Positions 24,311 to 32,519 of a stretch of 64,000 nt of DNA are shown piece by piece. The notes beneath the pieces are model-generated. The model had not been told where the DNA came from, did not search any database, and saw only the letters and a program-made list of their open reading frames with translations. A program made the translations under genes and the position numbers. Source of the stretch: Acidobacteriota bacterium (GTDB taxonomy: Bacteria; Acidobacteriota; Blastocatellia; Pyrinomonadales; Pyrinomonadaceae); NCBI GenBank assembly GCA_016718135.1, contig JADKEF010000001.1, forward strand, positions 679,001 through 743,000, written 5' to 3'. Every line of letters begins with the position of its first letter. Position 1 is the first letter of the stretch.

Positions 24311-27300
24311 GTGCGTTCAAGCTACGTCCGTGTTTTGTTGGCATCGTTGGTATGCCAGTTTGTACTATTGTCGCTCGTTTCAGTCGAGGTCTCGTCGCAG
24401 ACGACTGCGGCCAAGGTCGATCCGCTAAAGAATCTTCAATATCGCTCGATCGGGCCATTTCGCGGTGGACGCGTTGGTGCTGTAGAGGGCATCGCCGGGC
24501 AACCGAACGTATATTATTTCGGAGCGACAGGCGGCGGCGTATGGAAAACTACTGATGCCGGTGTCAACTGGTCCAACATCTCAGACGGCTACTTCAAGAC
24601 CGGTTCGGTCGGGGCGATCGACGCGGCCGATTCCGATCCGAATACGATCTACGTTGGTATGGGCGAGCAGACCTTGCGCGGCAACGTGTCGAGCGGCGAC
24701 GGAATGTACAAGTCCGTTGACGGCGGAAAAAGCTGGAAGCATATCGGCCTTGGCGACACACAACAGATCGCACGGATTCGAGTTCATCCAAAAGATCCGA
24801 ATACGGTCTATGTCGCGGCAATTGGCCATCTCTGGGGCAACAACGACGAACGAGGCATCTTCCGAACACGTGATGGCGGTAAGACCTGGCAGAAGATCCT
24901 TTTCCGTAACTCAGCAACCGGAGCCAGTGAATTGGCGATGGACCCGTCGAACCCGAATACGCTCTATGCTGGATTCTGGCAAGTCAGCCGCAGGCCGTGG
25001 CGTATGGACAGCGGCGGCGAAGGCAGCGGGCTGTTCAAATCAACAGAGGGCGGAGACACTTGGGGCGAGATCACGCGAAATCGTGGTCTTCCGGCCGGAC
25101 TGAATGGGAAGATGAACATCGCCGTCTCGCCCGTCAATCCCAATCGGCTATTCGCCATGGTCGAGAATAAGGACGGCGGTCTTTTTACATCGAACGATGG
25201 TGGCGACAACTGGCAGCGGGTTAGCGAAAGTCCTGCGATCAGACAACGTCCGTGGTACTACAACCGAGTTTACTGCGACACGGAAAACGAGAGTACGGTC
25301 TACGTTCTGAATGTTGGTTTTCACAAGTCGATCGATGGAGGCAGAACCTTCACAACGATCGGAGTGCCGCACAGCGACAACCATGATCTATGGATCGCTC
25401 CAAATGATCCGAAGCGGATGATCAATGGAAACGACGGCGGGGCGAATGTGAGCTTCAATTCAGGCGGAACCTGGACAGAACAGGATCAGGCTACCGCCCA
25501 ATTCTATCGTGTGATCACGGACAATGATTTTCCATACAATATTTACGGTGCGCAGCAGGACAATTCGACGATACGCATTGCTTCGCGTTCGGATGGCGGA
25601 GCAATAACCGAAAGTGATTGGTTTGCGGTCGGTGGCGGCGAATCAGGTTGGATCGCACCGCATCCTGAGAATTCCGATGTTGTTTTTGCAGGTAGCTACG
25701 ATGGATTGCTGACGCGTTGGGATCGCAAAACCGGACAAGAACGTAACATCGACGTCTATCCGGACAACCCGATGGGTTCGGGAGCCGAAGGGACGAAGTA
25801 CCGGTTTCAATGGAACTTCCCAATTGTCTTCTCACCCCATAAAACGAATGGTAAGTATCCGCTATACACCGCTGCAAACGTTCTGTTCCGAACCATGGAC
25901 GAGGGCCAATCATGGCAACCGATCTCGGGTGATCTGACCCGCAACGATAAATCGAAACAAACGCATTCAGGAGGTGCGATTTCCGGCGACAACACCAGCG
26001 TAGAATATTACGACACGATCTTTTCCGTAGATGAATCCCCAGTAAAGCAAGGTGTGATCTGGGCCGGGACGGACGATGGCTGGGTGCATGTCACCGAAAA
26101 CGGCGGACAATCCTGGAGCAACGTCACGCCAAAGGATCTGCCCGAATGGATACAGGTAAATCACATTCGAGCCTCGCCGCACGATCCAGGATCGGCCTAT
26201 TTTGCCGCGACCAACTATAAGAACGACGATCAGAAGCCTTACATCTACAAGACGAACGATTATGGCAAGACCTGGAAAAAGATCGTCAACGGGATTAACG
26301 CTGAACACTTCACACGGGCTGTGACGGAGGATCCGAATCGCCGGGGATTTCTCTACGCTGGTACGGAACGCGGGATTTACTACTCCACCAATGACGGCGA
26401 GCAGTGGCAGAGTCTGCAACTTAATCTTCCGATCGTTCCGATCACCGACCTGACCGTTCAAAAGCGTGAGAAGGATCTTGTCGTGGCGACGCAGGGACGT
26501 TCGTTCTACGTACTCGACAATCTGCCAGTTCTTTACCAGCTCGCAGATGCCGAAAAGGCGTCAGCACTTCTTTTCAAACCGGAGGACGCATATCGCACTG
26601 CTGGCGGTGGCGGATTTGGGCTTGGACCAAACACAACTGTCGGCCGCAACCCGCCGAACGGTGCCGTCGTCAACTATTATCTGAAAGACCTTCCGAAGAA
26701 GGATCTGACGATCGAATTTCTTGATTCGACAAATGCTGTCATCCGCAAATTCACCCGTCGGATGGACTCTACCGGTGGAGGCTCCCCTGGTGAGCCGCAA
26801 CCCGCGGCAGAGTTCGGCTTCAATACTTTTGTTTGGAATTATCGGCTACCGAACGCGACGACCATAGCTAACCTGATAATGTGGGGTGGTTCGCTTGCCG
26901 GTCCGCGCATTCCGCCGGGCAACTACTCGACGCGTCTGACGGTTGACGGCAAGGTCGTCGGGACGGAACCGATCGTGGTGAAGGCTGATCTGCGCTTGAC
27001 CACAACGCAGGATGACTTCGCTAAGCAGTTCGACCTGATGAAGAAGATCAACGCAAAGCTCACCGAAACGCACACTGCGATCAATGATCTTCGCGATCTT
27101 CGGACTCAGATCGAAGGTCTATCGCGGCGGCTGAAGCCTGAGAACAAGGACTTGATCGACAAGGCGAAGGACATTGCTACGAAACTAACGGCGGTCGAGG
27201 AAGCATTACATCAAACCAAAATACGGAGCGGCCAGGATGCATTAAATTTTCCGATCAGGCTGAATAATAAGCTCGCTGCACTGAGTTCCTTCGTCGATAG

Positions 27301-27466
27301 TGCAGATTACGGACCAACGGCTTCGGCGTATGTTGTTTACACCGATCTGACTACAAAGATCGATGCTGAGTTGGCGAAGTATGCCGCAATCAAGACACAG
27401 GACGTAGCTGAATTTAACAAGCAGTATGCCGCGAAAGGTTTGCCGATTATCATTTCGGGCAGGTAG
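24311..27466 (+). CDS. Large secreted sortilin/VPS10-like BNR-repeat protein
   Basis: 1051-aa exported protein. An N-terminal signal (about 1-29, ending VSSQ) precedes a large beta-propeller region. Many BNR/Asp-box motifs are visible, for example GGGVWKTTDAGVNWSN, YKSVDGGKSWKHIG, FRTRDGGKTWQKI and YKTNDYGKTWKKI. These appear to form two propellers, spanning about residues 40-400 and 430-750. A beta-domain (about 790-910) and a helical C-terminus (about 920-1040) follow. This 'WD40/YVTN/BNR-like, sortilin' architecture is common in Acidobacteriota and Bacteroidetes, where its role is unknown (glycosidase-like or protein binding). The start is GTG 24311. It is divergent from the thiolase. Confidence 0.82.
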   Translation: MRSSYVRVLLASLVCQFVLLSLVSVEVSSQTTAAKVDPLKNLQYRSIGPFRGGRVGAVEGIAGQPNVYYFGATGGGVWKTTDAGVNWSNISDGYFKTGSVGAIDAADSDPNTIYVGMGEQTLRGNVSSGDGMYKSVDGGKSWKHIGLGDTQQIARIRVHPKDPNTVYVAAIGHLWGNNDERGIFRTRDGGKTWQKILFRNSATGASELAMDPSNPNTLYAGFWQVSRRPWRMDSGGEGSGLFKSTEGGDTWGEITRNRGLPAGLNGKMNIAVSPVNPNRLFAMVENKDGGLFTSNDGGDNWQRVSESPAIRQRPWYYNRVYCDTENESTVYVLNVGFHKSIDGGRTFTTIGVPHSDNHDLWIAPNDPKRMINGNDGGANVSFNSGGTWTEQDQATAQFYRVITDNDFPYNIYGAQQDNSTIRIASRSDGGAITESDWFAVGGGESGWIAPHPENSDVVFAGSYDGLLTRWDRKTGQERNIDVYPDNPMGSGAEGTKYRFQWNFPIVFSPHKTNGKYPLYTAANVLFRTMDEGQSWQPISGDLTRNDKSKQTHSGGAISGDNTSVEYYDTIFSVDESPVKQGVIWAGTDDGWVHVTENGGQSWSNVTPKDLPEWIQVNHIRASPHDPGSAYFAATNYKNDDQKPYIYKTNDYGKTWKKIVNGINAEHFTRAVTEDPNRRGFLYAGTERGIYYSTNDGEQWQSLQLNLPIVPITDLTVQKREKDLVVATQGRSFYVLDNLPVLYQLADAEKASALLFKPEDAYRTAGGGGFGLGPNTTVGRNPPNGAVVNYYLKDLPKKDLTIEFLDSTNAVIRKFTRRMDSTGGGSPGEPQPAAEFGFNTFVWNYRLPNATTIANLIMWGGSLAGPRIPPGNYSTRLTVDGKVVGTEPIVVKADLRLTTTQDDFAKQFDLMKKINAKLTETHTAINDLRDLRTQIEGLSRRLKPENKDLIDKAKDIATKLTAVEEALHQTKIRSGQDALNFPIRLNNKLAALSSFVDSADYGPTASAYVVYTDLTTKIDAELAKYAAIKTQDVAEFNKQYAAKGLPIIISGR

Positions 27467-27474
27467 ATCTGGCC

Positions 27475-28749
27475 TTATGTTCGATGGAATCTTGCGAACG
27501 CAGCTTTCTCAAGGGAGTCTCGATGGTCAGGATGCGCTATTTTGATCAGCTCGGACGCCCGCTGGCGAAGGTTCTTGCCGTATAAATTCGCGACGCCGTA
27601 TTCCGTCACGATGTAGTGCACATGGGCGCGGGTGGAAACGACGCCAGCCCCCTCTTTGAGGAATGGAACGATCTTGGTCTCGCCTCGGCTGGTCGTTGAC
27701 GGGAGAGCAATTATCGGTTTTCCGTCTTCAGAAAGCGATGCACCGCGGATGAAGTCCATCTGTCCGCCGACGCCGGAGTATTGGCGAGTGCCGATCGAGT
27801 CCGCACACACCTGACCTGTGAGATCGACCTCGATCGCACTGTTTATTGCCGTTGCCTTCGGGTTACGGCGAATAACAGCCGTGTCATTGACATAGGCAAT
27901 ATCGAGCATCAGAACCTGCGGATTATCATCGATAAAATCGTATACCCTGCGCGTGCCCATAACGAACCCGGCGACGACCTTTCCCGGATGGTTTCTCTTT
28001 TCTTCTCCGGTAACAACACCCGATTCGACCAGATCGATCAATCCATCCGAGAACATCTCCGTGTGAACCCCAAGCCTTCGGTGACTGCCAAGGGAGGCAA
28101 GTACCGCATTCGGGATCGAGCCGATGCCCATCTGGAGTGTCGCACCATCTTCGATCATTTCAGCAATATTTCGACCGATCGCACGATCGACCTCAGTAAG
28201 GACCGGGGGGGCGGCCTCGAGTAAAGGTTCATCGATCTCGACGACCGCATCGAGATCCGCATATGAGACCAACGAATCGCCCAAGGTCCTAGGCATCTGT
28301 GGATTTATCTGGGCAATTATATGGTCGGCACACTCGACCGCCGCCCGGGCAATATCAACAGAAACACCCAACGAGCAGAAACCGTGTTTGTCCGGCGGAG
28401 AAACATTGATCAAAGCAACATTGACGGGCAGAACTCGCTTTCTGAAAAGGGCTGGAATTTCCGAGAGAAAAACGGGGATATAATCCGCACGGCCTTCGTT
28501 TACAGCCCCGCGAACATTGGAACCAACAAAAAACGCATTGACTCGAAAACTATCCGAAAATTCCCGGTCGGCATACAGAGCTGGACCCTCCGTGTGGAGA
28601 TGAACTATCTCAACGTCTTTAAGTTCGTCGGCACGATCGGTCATTGCCCTGATCAGGGCCTGAGGTGCAGCAGCAACTCCATGAATAAACACACGCTCGC
28701 CGGAATTTATGATCTTGACCGCGTCAGCGGCAGTTAGTTCTTGGGGCAT
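27475..28749 (-). CDS. Acetyl-CoA hydrolase/4-hydroxybutyrate CoA-transferase family protein
   Basis: 424-aa CoA-transferase that would move CoA between acyl groups (acetate, propionate, 4-hydroxybutyrate class). Visible motifs are INVSPPDKHGFCSLGVSVD, the GIGSIPNAVLASL loop, the catalytic-Glu region TEMFSDGLIDLVESG, GQVCADSIGTRQYSGVGGQ and HYIVTEYGVANLYGK. ATG 28749 (MPQELTAADAVK) is chosen, 10 nt after the deaminase stop. ATG 28779 is in frame and would overlap the deaminase by 20 nt. It shares a transcript with the deaminase upstream. Confidence 0.88.
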   Translation of the reverse strand: MPQELTAADAVKIINSGERVFIHGVAAAPQALIRAMTDRADELKDVEIVHLHTEGPALYADREFSDSFRVNAFFVGSNVRGAVNEGRADYIPVFLSEIPALFRKRVLPVNVALINVSPPDKHGFCSLGVSVDIARAAVECADHIIAQINPQMPRTLGDSLVSYADLDAVVEIDEPLLEAAPPVLTEVDRAIGRNIAEMIEDGATLQMGIGSIPNAVLASLGSHRRLGVHTEMFSDGLIDLVESGVVTGEEKRNHPGKVVAGFVMGTRRVYDFIDDNPQVLMLDIAYVNDTAVIRRNPKATAINSAIEVDLTGQVCADSIGTRQYSGVGGQMDFIRGASLSEDGKPIIALPSTTSRGETKIVPFLKEGAGVVSTRAHVHYIVTEYGVANLYGKNLRQRASELIKIAHPDHRDSLEKAAFARFHRT

Positions 28750-28759
28750 AACAATATTA

Positions 28760-29212
28760 TTATTCGCCAATGTCCTCATTCCAAATCTCAGGATAAGCCG
28801 TAATAAAGGCAGCGAGTAGATCTATGCATTCTTGCGAATCGTGAACTATGACTTCCACGCCAAGTTCGCGCAGAGAATCGATGCCGCCTTGAAAAGTCTC
28901 TGCTTCGCCGACAACCACGGTACCGATCCCAAACTGGCGGATCAGTCCTGTGCAGTACCAGCACGGAGCGAGCGTCGTTACCATTATTGTGTCGCGATGG
29001 CTTCGCTGGCGCCCGGCCTTGCGAAATGCGTCAGTCTCGCCGTGAACCGACGGATCGTTCTCCTGCACACGGCGGTTACGGCCTCTGCCAAGCAGCATTC
29101 CTTCGCCGTCAAATAGTGCGGCACCGATCGGTACACCGCCCTCAGCGAGGCCGATGCGGGCCTCTTCGATGGCTATATCAAGGAGAGAATGCGGATCGAT
29201 ATTCGAATTCAT
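28760..29212 (-). CDS. Cytosine deaminase, Fcy1-like (zinc nucleoside/cytosine deaminase fold)
   Basis: 150-aa zinc deaminase. The zinc ligands are HGE (the HAE position) and PCWYC, with the proton-shuttle Glu in HGET. The C-terminus EIWNEDIGE and the segments CTGLIRQFGIGTVVVGEAETFQ and GVEVIVHDSQEC closely resemble yeast cytosine deaminase (Fcy1), which converts cytosine to uracil. A guanine- or nucleoside-deaminase specificity remains possible. ATG 29212 is preferred over 29251, which would run into the divergent gene. It is followed by the CoA-transferase gene, a partner with no evident pathway link. Confidence 0.85.
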   Translation of the reverse strand: MNSNIDPHSLLDIAIEEARIGLAEGGVPIGAALFDGEGMLLGRGRNRRVQENDPSVHGETDAFRKAGRQRSHRDTIMVTTLAPCWYCTGLIRQFGIGTVVVGEAETFQGGIDSLRELGVEVIVHDSQECIDLLAAFITAYPEIWNEDIGE

Positions 29213-29234
29213 TTCGGTGTGATAACCTGTCCCA

Positions 29235-29594
29235 ATGTCGACTCGTTTCAAAGCCGGAGATTTTTTGGTCTTTCAACTCGAAGCAGGTTACTCTCTATTG
29301 CGGCTCCTCGAGATCGAGGATACGGAGGCAGACAAGATCTGGCACGTTGCCGCCTACGACGACTTCTTTTTGGATGTCGAAACCGCAGAAACTGTGTCCG
29401 CGGATCCTGCCAGACTTAGCTCCAAGGACAAGCACATCGCTCTATCCACCCGTGCATTCGAGAGCACTCAAGTAGCCACGATCTCAAATTTACCGCTGAC
29501 GGACGAAGAACTTGAACCCCTAGCAAAGTGGAGATCGGATCCGCAACGCCAAGTTTCCGATCGCTCTGTTCGACTGATGCTCGGGTTGCGATGA
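29235..29594 (+). CDS. Hypothetical cytoplasmic protein
   Basis: 119-aa acidic protein with no signal peptide or membrane helix. The N-terminal half reads as beta-rich (FKAGDFLVFQLEAGYSLLRLLE), reminiscent of small beta-barrel domains that open with 'GDVF'. The C-terminal half is helical and charged. No family is recognised with confidence. It is divergent from the cytosine deaminase by about 20 bp and convergent with proline dehydrogenase (3-bp gap), so it is tightly packed and likely real. Confidence 0.7.
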   Translation: MSTRFKAGDFLVFQLEAGYSLLRLLEIEDTEADKIWHVAAYDDFFLDVETAETVSADPARLSSKDKHIALSTRAFESTQVATISNLPLTDEELEPLAKWRSDPQRQVSDRSVRLMLGLR

Positions 29595-29597
29595 CGG

Positions 29598-30773
29598 TTA
29601 CAGCTTGCGTCGCTTTAGTTCTTTCTCGATCATTTCGAGTTCGCGGCTCACATATCCCGCGGCGGACGAATTTTCATTCGCTCGGCGTATGAGATACGGC
29701 ACAGTATCGGCGACCGGGCCGTAGGGAACATATTTTGAGACGTTATAGCCTTCTTTGGCGAGAACGTAAGAAATATTGTCGCCCATGCCGTAAAGCTGAG
29801 AAAAGAAGATATGCGGATGATTGGGCGAAATGCCGAATTCGTGCATCATCGCGACGACCTTTTGCGTGCTTTCCTCATTGTGCGAAGCGGCAACAAAAGC
29901 CATGTCCTTGAAATGCCGCATGCAGTATTCGAGAGCCGCGTCGTAGTCCGCGTCGGTCTCCGCCTTGGTCGCGTGGATCGGCGAAGGATAGCCAATCTCG
30001 GCCGCACGCTCACGTTCCTTCTCCATATAGGCGCCGCGAACAAGCTTAACCGCGTAAATATAACCATCCAGCTTCGCCTGACGCCGCGAATCCTTCAGGA
30101 ACTGTAGCCGATCTGTTCGATATGATTGGATCGTAGTGTAAACGATCGGTTCTTCGCGATTGAACCTCTCCATCATGTCTGTCGCGAGCCGATCGATAGC
30201 GTCCTGGATCCAGCTTTCCTCCGCGTCAATGAAAACAGGCTGTTTTACAGAGTACGCGTATTCGCAGATCTCACTCACACGTGTGTGAATACGTTCGCAC
30301 TTCGCCTGGCCCTTGGCATCGAGCTTTTTCTTATGGCTCATCCGTTCCAATGTGCCAAGCGGTGCGATGCCGGTGACTTTGAAAACGGCAAATGGAATAT
30401 TCGGATCGTCTTTGGCACGCTCAATGGTGCGAATGATCTCATTCTTTGTCCGGTCGAAATCTTCCTCGGTGGCCTTTCCCTCGACCGAATAGTCGAGGAT
30501 CGCTCCAACGCCCGACCGTCCCAACCCCTCGATGGTCGGCATCGATTCCTCGATCGTCTCTCCGCCGCACAATTGCTCAAAGATCGTCGCTTTGATCAGA
30601 CCCTCGACCGGAAGCCCGATCGACAAAGCAAAGCGCGTTGCGGCCGAGCCGATCGAATTGAGCAGCGGGGAATTAAGCAACTTGAAAAGGCGGTATTTTT
30701 CCTTTAACTGGGAATCGTTCTTATCCGCAAAGGCTGTTGCGGTATCCTGAAAGTTGAGACGCATGTCGCTCAT
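29598..30773 (-). CDS. Proline dehydrogenase
   Basis: 391-aa FAD-dependent proline dehydrogenase (PRODH TIM barrel), oxidising proline to pyrroline-5-carboxylate as a stand-alone enzyme rather than as part of PutA. Landmarks are FAVFKVTGIAPLG, VFIDAEESWIQD, KLVRGAYMEKERERA, VAASHNEES, FSQLYGMGDNISY, and the substrate-binding YLIRRANENSSA near the C-terminus. The sequence style (long N-terminal helical part, SWIQD) is like Bacteroidetes and mitochondrial PRODH. The partner P5C dehydrogenase is not in the window. It is divergent from proS. Confidence 0.93.
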   Translation of the reverse strand: MSDMRLNFQDTATAFADKNDSQLKEKYRLFKLLNSPLLNSIGSAATRFALSIGLPVEGLIKATIFEQLCGGETIEESMPTIEGLGRSGVGAILDYSVEGKATEEDFDRTKNEIIRTIERAKDDPNIPFAVFKVTGIAPLGTLERMSHKKKLDAKGQAKCERIHTRVSEICEYAYSVKQPVFIDAEESWIQDAIDRLATDMMERFNREEPIVYTTIQSYRTDRLQFLKDSRRQAKLDGYIYAVKLVRGAYMEKERERAAEIGYPSPIHATKAETDADYDAALEYCMRHFKDMAFVAASHNEESTQKVVAMMHEFGISPNHPHIFFSQLYGMGDNISYVLAKEGYNVSKYVPYGPVADTVPYLIRRANENSSAAGYVSRELEMIEKELKRRKL

Positions 30774-30917
30774 AAAGTGGGGATAATATCATATTCATAA
30801 CAGAGTCGATAGTGCAGATGACGCACGCTCAGGGGTCGAAATTGTAACTAGAGAAAAATTCCCTTATCATTCTCTCTTACCTCAGTTTCCTCTGTGATCT
30901 CTGTGGTTAACAATTCT

Positions 30918-32390
30918 ATGGCAAAAGGGCTTCCTAAACGATCGGAAAACTATTCCGAGTGGTACAACGAGATCGTCAAGCGTGCTGATCTCGCCGAAAA
31001 CAGCGCGGTTCGCGGGTGTATGGTCATCAAGCCTTACGGCTTCGCGATCTGGGAAAAGATGCAGCGTGCATTGGACGATATGTTCAAGGCGACTGGGCAT
31101 CAGAATGCTTATTTTCCTCTTTTTGTACCGAAATCCTTCCTCGAAAAAGAAGAAGAGCACGCCGAAGGCTTTGCAAAAGAATGTGCGGTCGTTACGCATT
31201 ATCGCCTCAAAGCAAATCCAGAGGGCAAAGGCCTGATCGTCGATCCTGCGGCAAAGCTCGAGGAAGAATTGATCATCCGCCCGACATCCGAGACTGTCAT
31301 CTGGAACACCTACAAAAACTGGATCCAGTCGTGGCGCGATCTGCCGTTGCTTATTAATCAGTGGTGCAACGTCGTCCGTTGGGAAATGCGCACGCGCTTG
31401 TTTCTGCGCACCACCGAATTCCTCTGGCAAGAAGGCCACACCGCCCACGCGACCGAGCAGGAAGCGATCGAGGAGACTGAGCGAATGTTGGACGTATACG
31501 CGACGTTCGCCGAAGAGTGGATGGGCGTTCCAGTCCTTCGCGGGCTCAAATCGCCGAACGAACGTTTCGCCGGAGCGATCGAAACTTACTGTATCGAAGC
31601 CTTAATGCAGGACGGCAAAGCTCTGCAAGCCGGAACTTCGCATTTTCTTGGGCAGAATTTTGCTAAGTCTTTCGACGTGAAGTTCGTCAATAAAGAGAAC
31701 GAGCAGGAATACGCCTGGGCGACTAGCTGGGGTGTTTCGACGCGCTTGATGGGAGCTTTGATCATGGCTCACTCCGACGATCAGGGCCTCGTGCTTCCGC
31801 CGAAGCTCGCGCCGATCCAGGTAGTGATCATTCCGATCTACAAAACGCCCGAGGAACTCGCCGCGATCAGCGAAAAGGTCAATCCGATCTTCGAGGAACT
31901 AAAAGCCGCGGGCATCTCGGTCAAATACGACGACGCCGACAATCAGCGCAGCGGTTGGAAGTTTGCGGAGTATGAACTAAAAGGCGTTCCGATCCGTCTC
32001 GGGCTTGGAAATCGTGATCTCGAGGCCGGCACGATCGGAGTCGCCCGCCGCGACACGCTCACAAAGGAATCGCAGCCGATTGACAGCATCGTCGAACACG
32101 TCAAAGCTTTGCTCGACGAGATCCAGACCAGCATTTACCAGAAAGCTCTCGCTTTCCGCGAGGAAAACACCTTTCTGGTGGATACTTGGGACGATTTCAA
32201 AGCGCAGATCGAACGCGGAGGTTTCGTCATGGCACATTGGGACGGCACCGCCGAGACCGAGGAAAAGATCAAAGAAGAGACCAAGGCGACGATCCGTTGC
32301 ATCCCGCTCATATCGACGATGGAGTCAGGCAAATGTATCTACTCCGGTGCGGAATCGAGTAAACGCGTGGCTTTTGCGAAAGCGTACTAG
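30918..32390 (+). CDS. proS: Prolyl-tRNA synthetase, archaeal/eukaryotic type
   Basis: 490-aa class II aminoacyl-tRNA synthetase of the shorter ProRS class that lacks the inserted editing domain and has a C-terminal extension. Features are SEWYNEIVKRADLAE at the N-terminus, motif 2 region VVRWEMRTRLFLRTTEFLWQ, motif 3 region WGVSTRLMGALIMAHSD, the anticodon-binding domain (about 300-400), and the C-terminal zinc/edge domain ending in FAKAY. ATG 30918 is chosen over GTG 30894 because family members start near MAKGLPKRSENYS. A strong terminator follows at 32424. Confidence 0.95.
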   Translation: MAKGLPKRSENYSEWYNEIVKRADLAENSAVRGCMVIKPYGFAIWEKMQRALDDMFKATGHQNAYFPLFVPKSFLEKEEEHAEGFAKECAVVTHYRLKANPEGKGLIVDPAAKLEEELIIRPTSETVIWNTYKNWIQSWRDLPLLINQWCNVVRWEMRTRLFLRTTEFLWQEGHTAHATEQEAIEETERMLDVYATFAEEWMGVPVLRGLKSPNERFAGAIETYCIEALMQDGKALQAGTSHFLGQNFAKSFDVKFVNKENEQEYAWATSWGVSTRLMGALIMAHSDDQGLVLPPKLAPIQVVIIPIYKTPEELAAISEKVNPIFEELKAAGISVKYDDADNQRSGWKFAEYELKGVPIRLGLGNRDLEAGTIGVARRDTLTKESQPIDSIVEHVKALLDEIQTSIYQKALAFREENTFLVDTWDDFKAQIERGGFVMAHWDGTAETEEKIKEETKATIRCIPLISTMESGKCIYSGAESSKRVAFAKAY

Positions 32391-32423
32391 GAATCCATTA
32401 ATAAGGTTCCAAATGAAATTAAG

Positions 32424-32454
32424 ACACGAATCTGAATGGATTCGTGTTTTTTTT
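32424..32454 (+). terminator. Intrinsic terminator of proS
   Basis: ACACGAATC (32424-32432) and GATTCGTGT (32439-32447) form a 9-bp stem with a 6-nt loop, followed by eight T residues. It starts 34 nt after the proS stop. Confidence 0.9.
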
Positions 32455-32519
32455 CGGATCACATCTCCCATCACGTATCAGCAACTGATCGGGGTCAGCT
32501 ATACTCTAAAAATATAAGT

